Positions 6,651 through 13,570 of a DNA stretch of 40,746 nucleotides are shown piece after piece; position 1 is the first letter of the stretch, and each line of letters begins with the position of its first letter. The notes below the pieces were generated by a model that did no database searches, had not been told where the DNA came from, and saw nothing but the letters and a program-made list of their open reading frames with translations. The stretch spans positions 1 to 40,746 of the forward strand of contig JAFLUX010000017.1 in NCBI GenBank assembly GCA_022508605.1. The letters are read 5' to 3'. Position numbers and translations under genes: made by a program. This DNA comes from Bacteroidales bacterium. GTDB lineage: Bacteria; Bacteroidota; Bacteroidia; Bacteroidales; UBA932.

Positions 6651-8434
6651 CAGAATCTTTTTTCTATTTCATCCAAAGACAGCAGCGAGACTATGCGCCT
6701 GCCGCCAGGGGTAAATTCGGAATTGTCGCAGGCAAAAAGGGTGCCGAGCAGGCGTCCTGCCGCCGCGGGGTTGCCGGGGACTTCCGCATTCACGGCCCCG
6801 AGCATGGCGAACTTCGCCGCGGTTTTCTGCCGCATCACTTCTTCAAGCGCCGGCTGCACATCGGACATGATGAGCACGAGGTCTCCGGTCATGGCCTCCA
6901 CCTTTCCGGCCTCGCAGCTGTAACCCTCCGGCACACCGCACACCTCCACGCTGTCGTTGCCCACAGGCTTGATATTGAACCCGAGCCCGGCGAGCAAGTC
7001 GGCATACTCGTCGAAAAGCAGGCGGTTCTCGACCCCCACCTGCACCTGCACCGGGAAAAGGGAGGTCTGGCTGACATGCCCGCTGCCGGACAGCGAGCCG
7101 AGGCTGCGTTCATACAGTATACGCTCCCACGCACGGCGGATATGCACCAGCATCAATCCGGAAGGGGACTTGCGCAGTATGTATTTCCCTTGCAGCACTA
7201 AGGCGTCGGACTCGGACGCATCGCTCCTGAACAGCCGGCCGCAGTCCTGACGGGGGGCGGACATGCCGCCTCCGGAATATGGAGCCGAGGCCCGGGGAGC
7301 GGCGTCGGAGCGTTTTTCAAAAGGATTGTACTCAGGGTCGAAGTCAGCGGCCGGAGAAAGACTCTCGGCCCTGTACTCCTCAAAGCTCTTGCCGAGTGCC
7401 GGAATCTCCACCTGCCCCTCGGTATCGAAATCTATTCCCGCGCTGAAGCCGTTGCGTCCTATGGCCTCGCGTATGCATGCGCTCAGCACGTGGAAGATGA
7501 GATTGTCATCCTCGAACTTTATCTCGGTCTTCGTCGGGTGTATGTTCACATCCACGGACTGCGGGTCCACGGTAAGGAAAATGAAATATGGCGGAGTGAA
7601 TCCCGCCGGGACGAAGTCTTCGTAGGCCTTCATCACGGCCTTGTGCAGATAGGGGCTGCGGAAATAGCGCCCGCCGACGAAGAAATACTGGTTCCCGAGG
7701 GCCTTGCGCGCCGCCTCCGGGCGCCCTGTAAACCCACTGATGCGCACGGCGCTGGTATCTGCCGAGACATCCACTATATCCGCACTCACGCCCTTGCCGA
7801 GCAAGTCCATTATGCGGAATTTCAGCGACTTCGCCTTGCCGAGCACATACAGTTCGCGCCCGTTGTGGCTCAGGCTGAAAGCTATTTCCGGACGGGGAAT
7901 CGCAATGCGGGTGAACTCCTCCACTATGTGCTTGAGTTCCACGTTGTCGGACTTGAGGAACTTGCGCCGGGCCGGGGTGTTGTAGAAAAGATTGCGCACG
8001 GCGAAATTGGAGCCGCACGGGGCGGACACCGACGAGCTTTTCACCGACTCGCCGCTTATGACCACCTGCACCGCGGTCTCGTCCCCGCTCCTGCGGGTGC
8101 GCAGCGTAACCTCGGACACGGCGGCGATGCTGGCAAGGGCCTCGCCACGAAAGCCGTATGTGAGTATGCGTTCGAGATCGGCGGGGCCGGAAATTTTCGA
8201 GGTGGCATGCCTCTCGAAGCAGAGAACGGCATCGGACGGACTCATGCCGCTGCCATCGTCTATGACCTGTATCAGCGTGCGGCCGGCATCAGTTATGACT
8301 ACGTCCACCCGGGTGGCGCCGGCATCCACCGCATTTTCCATCAGCTCCTTGACCACGGAAGCGGGCCGCTGGACCACTTCCCCGGCTGCAATCATATTCG
8401 CCACCCTGGCGGACAGGACTTTCAGCCTACCCAT
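6650..8434 (-). CDS. mutL: DNA mismatch repair protein MutL
   Basis: A 594-residue MutL. The N-terminal GHKL ATPase is complete: KELMENAVDAGA (29-40), IDDGSGM (58-64), HATSKI (76-81), YGFRGEAL (93-100). Residues about 330-405 form the low-complexity linker and about 410-594 the dimerisation domain. The place where endonuclease-type MutL has DQHAxxERxxYE reads HIRRAWERILYE (431-442), so the metal-binding D and H are missing, and the C-terminal xPHGRP motif is replaced by TPGGRR (575-580). It is therefore likely not a nicking MutL, unless Bacteroidota use other residues. It overlaps both neighbours by a single base. Confidence 0.97.
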   Translation of the reverse strand: MGRLKVLSARVANMIAAGEVVQRPASVVKELMENAVDAGATRVDVVITDAGRTLIQVIDDGSGMSPSDAVLCFERHATSKISGPADLERILTYGFRGEALASIAAVSEVTLRTRRSGDETAVQVVISGESVKSSSVSAPCGSNFAVRNLFYNTPARRKFLKSDNVELKHIVEEFTRIAIPRPEIAFSLSHNGRELYVLGKAKSLKFRIMDLLGKGVSADIVDVSADTSAVRISGFTGRPEAARKALGNQYFFVGGRYFRSPYLHKAVMKAYEDFVPAGFTPPYFIFLTVDPQSVDVNIHPTKTEIKFEDDNLIFHVLSACIREAIGRNGFSAGIDFDTEGQVEIPALGKSFEEYRAESLSPAADFDPEYNPFEKRSDAAPRASAPYSGGGMSAPRQDCGRLFRSDASESDALVLQGKYILRKSPSGLMLVHIRRAWERILYERSLGSLSGSGHVSQTSLFPVQVQVGVENRLLFDEYADLLAGLGFNIKPVGNDSVEVCGVPEGYSCEAGKVEAMTGDLVLIMSDVQPALEEVMRQKTAAKFAMLGAVNAEVPGNPAAAGRLLGTLFACDNSEFTPGGRRIVSLLSLDEIEKRF

Positions 8435-8739
8435 CAGAAGAGCATCGAATAGAATTTGGCTATGAAATACAGCACAGCCATTATGAGCAGCAGGCTTATT
8501 ATGCCTATGATGCCCTGCGTCTTGCTCATGTGGCCGCGTGTACGGCTGTAATTGCCGTCGCGGAAAGCGCCCTTTATGTGGGTGCCGGGCACATAGGCCT
8601 CATCCTGCCTCTCCTTGTCGAGCGTGCCGTCGACCGACCCGAACATCTGCTTGCGCTTCTCCTTCTCCGGGTCGTAATACACCGGCCGGTAGTTGAAGAC
8701 GCGATGCTCGTTCTCACCGAAAAAGTTGAATAATCCCAT
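8434..8739 (-). CDS. small Bacteroidota membrane protein upstream of mutL
   Basis: A 101-residue protein with a basic/aromatic N-terminal part (NYRPVYYDPEKEKRKQMFG) and a single C-terminal membrane span at about 80-99 (IIGIISLLLIMAVLYFIAKF). It resembles the small conserved proteins found before mutL in Bacteroidota, some of which are mislabelled as riboflavin synthase subunit beta; function unknown. A non-ATG extension of 10 codons is rejected because MGLFNFFGENEHR follows the promoter at 8769-8776 with a leader of about 23 nt. It is the first gene of the operon ending with the phosphoesterase at 4901. Confidence 0.75.
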   Translation of the reverse strand: MGLFNFFGENEHRVFNYRPVYYDPEKEKRKQMFGSVDGTLDKERQDEAYVPGTHIKGAFRDGNYSRTRGHMSKTQGIIGIISLLLIMAVLYFIAKFYSMLF

Positions 8740-8768
8740 AAACGTCCTTTTTATTCTCAAAACCTGCA

Positions 8769-8776
8769 CAAAAGTA
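8769..8776 (-). promoter_or_regulatory. -7 element of the mutL operon
   Basis: Minus strand TACTTTTG, a perfect -7 consensus, followed by TGCAGG. A clear TTTG at -33 is not seen. The predicted start of transcription leaves a leader of about 20-25 nt containing AAAAAGGAC before the ATG at 8739. Confidence 0.55.
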
Positions 8777-8827
8777 CAAAACTTTTCTCCAATACATATA
8801 ATAAGTCCGCAAGGATTTTATACTGTT

Positions 8828-10378
8828 TCAAGCACCGTCACTGCATAAAGAGGGGTTTCGGTAGATGAAGGCCGTCAGATGATAACAGCCGTCAGACTCC
8901 TGCACCGTTCCGCTCCGGATGCCCTCTATCAATTTGTTGTACAACAACGGCAGGCATTCCACGATTGCCCCTTCTTCTTTGTCGCTCACGGAGTCTGCGG
9001 GCCAAAGACTGAACGCCCCCGGGGCGCCGTCCTCGTATGACCGTATTTTAACATCTTCAAAGCCATATTCAGAAGCAAAGGATGCACCGGTCAGGCAAGG
9101 CCTGCATTTGCATACGATTTCCATCTTCTCACAGTCGACAAAGCGCGAATAAAACTCCATGGGGGCGACCCGCACACTTTCCACCGCTTCCACCGCGCCA
9201 TCTCCCCCATCCGCAGCCCTGCCGGAACCCGGGTATAGCTTTATCGGTACGTAATATGCCGGCCATGGTTTCCAAACCTCGTTGTCTATCAAGTCCACGA
9301 TTGTCTGGAAAAGACAGGGAGAGTATTTCAAAACTATTTCAGCTTTCAGGGCCATGTCCATGTCTTCCGCTCTTTCGTGCCAGCGGCCTCTGCCGCCATC
9401 GTCGTACAGCGCCTTGAAGTCTTTTTGGCCTGCGTACTTCACGCCGATGCTTGAACATCCATAGCCGCGGCCGACTTTGCCTGAACCGGGCCCTAACAGA
9501 AACCAAACTATTACACTGTCACATTCGACATTATCCGAGAAAAAGCAGTCCTGATAGTTCGGCTCTATCATTTTGATTTTGGATAACGAGGCCACTTCCG
9601 CAGGACTTGAGCTCGTCGGGCGGACCACGAACGATACCCGATACCCCTCCGGCCGCTGCGCCAGGCTGCCTTCCGATATCATCTTCATCACCGTATCATA
9701 GGCCGCCGGAGCGAATTTCAGTGCTATTTCAGCATGAAGTCCTTTGTTTCCGGACACCGGCCCGCAGTCGTGATATTTCCCTGCAGTACCGTTCACGTAT
9801 TCCCGCATCCGTATGTCACCGATACCATACCCGTCCGGTCCTGTTCCGCACAAAAAATCCACTTCCACACTATCGCAAGCGACTTCCCTGGAAAGAAACC
9901 CGGAATCGGCAAGCCTGTATGCAACGGGGCTGAGGCATTCACTCTGCCTCAAGACTGCGGAGGAATCGGAAGCGCTGCTTCTCTTTATCGTGAATGAAGC
10001 GCTGAATCCACTGCCGTGGATGGGTTTCAGATACCCGGCGCGCAGGTTTTTCATCACCTTATGATATGTCAGAGGGACAAAGGTAGAGATAATCTCCCTC
10101 TCGAATTCAATCACTTCAGGGTTTTTATTCGGCCAGGCGGTCTCGACGATTCCTCCCTCCAATTTATCCGTATCGGAATAATATGTATAAAACCAGCTCA
10201 TATCGAGGCTGTCGAGTCCGTAAACCTTGGAATTTTCGTCCCAAAGCCAAGTGCCGTGCACAATGACCCTGTCAAATTCAAGTTTGTCTGAATAATAACA
10301 AATCGCCGAGTCAGGGGTCACTGCCCATAACGGCGGTAGGGTCAAGGCAAGGAGCGTGGACAAAAATGACGCAAGCAT
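8828..10378 (-). CDS. secreted protein of four divergent tandem repeats, unknown function
   Basis: A 516-residue protein with a signal peptide (MLASFLSTLLALTLPPLWA). The rest is four related units at about 28-132, 161-253, 279-383 and 408-508. Each begins with an acidic or Cys-containing segment and a beta strand (EFDRVIVHGTW; ACDSVEVDFLCG; ECDSVIVWFLLG; DCEKMEIVCKC), has a Tyr-Gly turn and a lone short strand (e.g. YGCSSIGVKYA), then E(I/V)...(F/Y)xPxxY/F followed by a helix and a closing strand (VSFVVRP, YVPIKLYP, LTAFIYRNP). I do not recognise the fold; it may be a duplicated TonB/CTD-like or other small alpha/beta domain, since the closing part resembles the end of TonB C-terminal domains. 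By eye it is less GC-rich than its neighbours. It stands alone with its own promoter. Confidence 0.7.
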   Translation of the reverse strand: MLASFLSTLLALTLPPLWAVTPDSAICYYSDKLEFDRVIVHGTWLWDENSKVYGLDSLDMSWFYTYYSDTDKLEGGIVETAWPNKNPEVIEFEREIISTFVPLTYHKVMKNLRAGYLKPIHGSGFSASFTIKRSSASDSSAVLRQSECLSPVAYRLADSGFLSREVACDSVEVDFLCGTGPDGYGIGDIRMREYVNGTAGKYHDCGPVSGNKGLHAEIALKFAPAAYDTVMKMISEGSLAQRPEGYRVSFVVRPTSSSPAEVASLSKIKMIEPNYQDCFFSDNVECDSVIVWFLLGPGSGKVGRGYGCSSIGVKYAGQKDFKALYDDGGRGRWHERAEDMDMALKAEIVLKYSPCLFQTIVDLIDNEVWKPWPAYYVPIKLYPGSGRAADGGDGAVEAVESVRVAPMEFYSRFVDCEKMEIVCKCRPCLTGASFASEYGFEDVKIRSYEDGAPGAFSLWPADSVSDKEEGAIVECLPLLYNKLIEGIRSGTVQESDGCYHLTAFIYRNPSLCSDGA

Positions 10379-10413
10379 AACGATTGATTATTTTGTATTT
10401 TGGTGGACGGCTG

Positions 10414-10421
10414 CAAATTTA
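10414..10421 (-). promoter_or_regulatory. -7 element of the four-repeat protein gene
   Basis: Minus strand TAAATTTG, perfect -7 consensus, followed by CAGCCG; leader of about 30 nt to the ATG at 10378. The -33 position is taken by the GGAAT-ATA-ATTCC palindrome rather than a TTTG box. Confidence 0.5.
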
Positions 10422-10433
10422 TTGCCACACTTA

Positions 10434-10446
10434 GGAATATAATTCC
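10434..10446. promoter_or_regulatory. 13 bp palindrome between divergent promoters
   Basis: GGAAT ATA ATTCC is a perfect inverted repeat lying at the -33 region of the minus-strand promoter and just upstream of the plus-strand promoter of the lysoplasmalogenase gene. It could be an operator; there is no other support. Confidence 0.3.
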
Positions 10447-10454
10447 CGCAGCTC

Positions 10455-10486
10455 CTTGTTTTTGTGGCAACAGTAAAGTATCTTTC
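10455..10486 (+). promoter_or_regulatory. promoter of the lysoplasmalogenase gene
   Basis: CTTG at 10455-10458, a 20 nt spacer and TATCTTTC at 10479-10486 approximate the -33/-7 pair with one mismatch in each box. Leader of about 15 nt to the ATG at 10508. Confidence 0.4.
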
Positions 10487-10507
10487 GGAGCAATCGACAA
10501 AACATTT

Positions 10508-11230
10508 ATGGACAAGGGAAAAAGGCTTTGGACAGTTCCGGCGGCATGTTTCGCGCTGTGCTGCGCTCTGGACATCTTCGGCTGCATGACGCATGGCGGC
10601 ATAGGAAGAATGGTGAAACCTGCCCTCATGCCGCTGCTGAGCGTCGCCACCCTGGCATGGCTCGCAGAACGGGGCATAGCCTCGCGCAGGTCGGCGACCA
10701 TGCTGCTCTGCGCGCAGCTTTTCGGCTTCGGAGGAGACACTCTGCTGCTCGGCAGGGGCGACGCCTGTTTTGCAGGAGGACTCGTGCTTTTCCTCATCGG
10801 GCATCTGTTCTATATCTGCCTGTTCGGGCGCAAGTCGCTCAAAGGATTGAAACCGGCGCACATTGCCGCAGGGATAGCCTCCGGCATCATCGTCACCGCC
10901 TTGTTGGTGCTTGCCATAGGCATAAAGGGGAAGATGCTCGTCCCGATGAGCATCTACGGATTTACGCTCATGATGCTGGTCTTCTGCACGTTTTCAGGGG
11001 CCTTGCGCTTCGGCGCTTCTTGGTGGATGCCCTTCTGCGGGGCCGTACTGTTCTGCTTTTCCGATTCGCTGATAGCCATAGGCCGCTTTGGGGAGCTGGG
11101 CCGGTTCATGAAAGATTTCATGCTGATGTTCACCTACCTGCTGGCGCAGACTCTCTTAGCCCTCGGAGGCGCCGGACTGGCAGCGCCAGGCAGAGACTTC
11201 GCGGAATCCGAGCAGGAAGGCATCCGCTGA
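10508..11230 (+). CDS. lysoplasmalogenase (YhhN/TMEM86 family)
   Basis: A 240-residue membrane protein with about eight membrane spans. The family motifs FGFGGDTLLL (about 78-87) and FCFSDSLIA (about 183-192), which hold conserved acidic residues, identify the YhhN group that cleaves the vinyl-ether bond of lysoplasmalogens. MDKGKRLW is taken as start; an upstream in-frame extension is untypical and would cover the promoter. The last 25 codons overlap the 3' end of the oppositely oriented lptF/G-fmt gene by 75 nt, giving the protein a hydrophilic tail (about residues 224-240). Confidence 0.82.
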   Translation: MDKGKRLWTVPAACFALCCALDIFGCMTHGGIGRMVKPALMPLLSVATLAWLAERGIASRRSATMLLCAQLFGFGGDTLLLGRGDACFAGGLVLFLIGHLFYICLFGRKSLKGLKPAHIAAGIASGIIVTALLVLAIGIKGKMLVPMSIYGFTLMMLVFCTFSGALRFGASWWMPFCGAVLFCFSDSLIAIGRFGELGRFMKDFMLMFTYLLAQTLLALGGAGLAAPGRDFAESEQEGIR

Positions 11231-13570
11231 CATGCGCTTTTTGCCGCTCAGCTGAAGGTCGCAAATCCGCACCGCGCCATCTGCCGCACCCACGGCCAGC
11301 ACGCCCTTGCCGTCGCTCCACACCTCTCCCGGGGCAATACCCGCCGGGGCGTCTTTCATGACCTCCGCACGGAACACTTTCATCTGGAGGGAAGTATCGT
11401 CCCGGACCATTTCGGTAAATGCCGCCGGGTACGGAGAAAGTCCGCGGACAAGATTGACTATGTCGGAGGCCGGACGCCTCCAGTCTATGCGGCAAGACTC
11501 GCGTGTGAGCTTGGGAGCAGGACGCAGCACCTCCGAACCCTGGATGAAGGAACGCTGCACCCTCAACTCGACGTTGCGCTGTATGATAAGGTCCACGGTG
11601 TCGCACACGAGACGGCTGCCTATTTCGCGCAGCTTGTCGTGGAGGGTGCCGGCATCGTCGGTGTCGGCAATGCGGCATTCTTCGCGCAGGATGATGCCTC
11701 CGGTATCTATATCCTTGTCTATCATGAAGGTGGTGACACCGGTAATGCGTTCTCCGTTGATGATGGCCCAGTTTATGGGAGCCGCCCCGCGGTACTGCGG
11801 AAGCAGGGAGGCATGCAGGTTGAAAGTGCCGAGCCGCGGCATGCGCCAGACTTCCTCCGGCAGCATCCTGAAGGCCACGACAACGAAAATATCGGCCTTA
11901 AGAGCGGCAAGCTGCTTCAGAAATTCCGGGTCTTTGAGCTTCAGGGGCTGCATCACGGGAATCCCGTGAGCCACGGCATACTGTTTTACCGCACTTTCGT
12001 TCACTTTAAGCCCCCGGCCGCTCGGCTTGTCTGCAACCGTCACAACGCCCACCACCTTATGGCCGCGGGAGACGAGGGCATCGAGGGGACCCACCGCAAA
12101 TTCCGGGGTGCCCATGAACACTATGCGGGGCTTGCGGAAGAAAGCGCCAATCCGGCTGATTACCCTGCGCCACGTGGCCTTGACGGTGTCCATGTTGAAC
12201 AGTTCCGCATCGTTTATAGCCCTGTATGTAAGGTAAATGCCTATGGGAGCAAGCACGTAGGCCGACGCGAACACGCCGTTGAAAGCGGCGACCGACCCGT
12301 CTTTGCCGAGCTTCTGTCCGGTAATATCCACAATCCAGTATATCACAAAGAAAAGCATGGAGAAAATGGCGCTCATGCCTATCCCGCCCTTCTTTATCAT
12401 GGCCCCTATAGGCGCCCCTATGAAAAAGAGAATGAAGCAGGCGAGGGCCTTTGAGAATTTGTTGAACATCTCGACGTCGCCCCGCCGCAGATAGAATGTG
12501 GACTGGTAGACATCGTGGTTGTAGCTCAACACTTCCCCGTACATCCTCTCCGCCTCGCTGGACGCCCTGTCATAGGCGTTCTTTATGCTCTCATAGCTGT
12601 CCCAAACCCACATCTTGTCGGAAGTGAACATGGTGGACAGGTCGCCGCGGCGGGCCGAATCGAGCTGCGATTTCTTGGCCAGCGGAGAGCCGCTGAACAT
12701 ACGGCGATAATGGGCCTGCAGGGCTTCCGCATTTTTCCGGCTCAACGAGTCGTGCTGCTCCCTGAGCTGCATAAAGCGCATGGACCGTGCCTGGTCGCCG
12801 AAACGGCTCGAGTCCGATTTCTCGAACGAATAGTTGTTCAGGGGGATGATCAGCTGTTCTCGGCTGAAATCCACCCGGCTCAGGGCCAAAGAGGTGTCTT
12901 TGTAGTTCATCTCGTTGGTCTCCTGATAATTGGACCCGTTGTAGAGAGTGAACGTAAGATAGTCCTTGGCCTTGGATATGCGGAGCATCGCGGAATCGGC
13001 GATTATGATGGAGGTATTGCCCCGGCGCGAGGTGTGGTCATAGACCTGCACTTTGTGCATCATGCCGCTTTCATCGTCCTGGCTCTCCACCCTCAGCACA
13101 TAACCGTCTATGCCCTCATAGAATGTTCCGGAGGGTATCTTGATGCTTTCCTTCGTGCGCGTGATATCGTCGCGAAGCGTGAAAATCTCGTTGAACGCCT
13201 TGGGCACCAAATTGTTGCCCACGAAGTAGGCACCTATGCTGATGAGTGCGGCGGTGACTATGAGCGGGGCCATGAGTCGCCCGAGTGAAATTCCCGCGGC
13301 CTTGATTGCCATCAGCTCCTTGTTCTCGCCCATCTCCCCTATTACCATCATGGAGGACAGGAGCACGGCGAGAGGTATGGCTGTGGGGAGTATGGTGCAT
13401 GCCCCCCACATCATGAACTCCATTATGACACTTATGCCAAGCCCTTTTCCGACAAGTTCGTCTATGTATACCCACAGGAACTGCATCATCAGGACGAAAA
13501 TCACGATGAGCAGTATCGCGACGAAAGGTCCGATGAAAGCCTTGAGTGTGAACTTGTCGAGCTTCTTCAT
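11156..13570 (-). CDS. LptF/LptG-type permease fused to methionyl-tRNA formyltransferase
   Basis: An uninterrupted 804-codon frame encodes two proteins in one. Residues 1-470 are a YjgP/YjgQ (LptF/LptG) permease, the membrane part of the exporter that moves lipopolysaccharide to the outer membrane: three N-terminal spans up to about 118, a periplasmic region about 120-365, and three spans about 372-450. Residues about 480-804 are a complete methionyl-tRNA formyltransferase: RIVFMGTPEFA (482-492), FNLHASLLPQYRG (583-595) with the N584/H586 catalytic pair, DIDTG (620-624), and a C-terminal OB-like domain. Both domains have normal length. The permease C-terminus is cytoplasmic, so the topology allows the fusion. 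Met460 (ATG 12193-12191) could allow internal initiation of a separate Fmt. The ATG overlaps the alaS stop by one base. Confidence 0.9.
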   Translation of the reverse strand: MKKLDKFTLKAFIGPFVAILLIVIFVLMMQFLWVYIDELVGKGLGISVIMEFMMWGACTILPTAIPLAVLLSSMMVIGEMGENKELMAIKAAGISLGRLMAPLIVTAALISIGAYFVGNNLVPKAFNEIFTLRDDITRTKESIKIPSGTFYEGIDGYVLRVESQDDESGMMHKVQVYDHTSRRGNTSIIIADSAMLRISKAKDYLTFTLYNGSNYQETNEMNYKDTSLALSRVDFSREQLIIPLNNYSFEKSDSSRFGDQARSMRFMQLREQHDSLSRKNAEALQAHYRRMFSGSPLAKKSQLDSARRGDLSTMFTSDKMWVWDSYESIKNAYDRASSEAERMYGEVLSYNHDVYQSTFYLRRGDVEMFNKFSKALACFILFFIGAPIGAMIKKGGIGMSAIFSMLFFVIYWIVDITGQKLGKDGSVAAFNGVFASAYVLAPIGIYLTYRAINDAELFNMDTVKATWRRVISRIGAFFRKPRIVFMGTPEFAVGPLDALVSRGHKVVGVVTVADKPSGRGLKVNESAVKQYAVAHGIPVMQPLKLKDPEFLKQLAALKADIFVVVAFRMLPEEVWRMPRLGTFNLHASLLPQYRGAAPINWAIINGERITGVTTFMIDKDIDTGGIILREECRIADTDDAGTLHDKLREIGSRLVCDTVDLIIQRNVELRVQRSFIQGSEVLRPAPKLTRESCRIDWRRPASDIVNLVRGLSPYPAAFTEMVRDDTSLQMKVFRAEVMKDAPAGIAPGEVWSDGKGVLAVGAADGAVRICDLQLSGKKRMSADAFLLGFREVSAWRCQSGASEG

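Noticed and set aside
12191..12193. Separate fmt gene starting at Met460 instead of a fusion
   Set aside because: No stop separates it from the permease, the Met lies in the normal end of the permease, and no SD or promoter was seen; kept only as a possible internal start.
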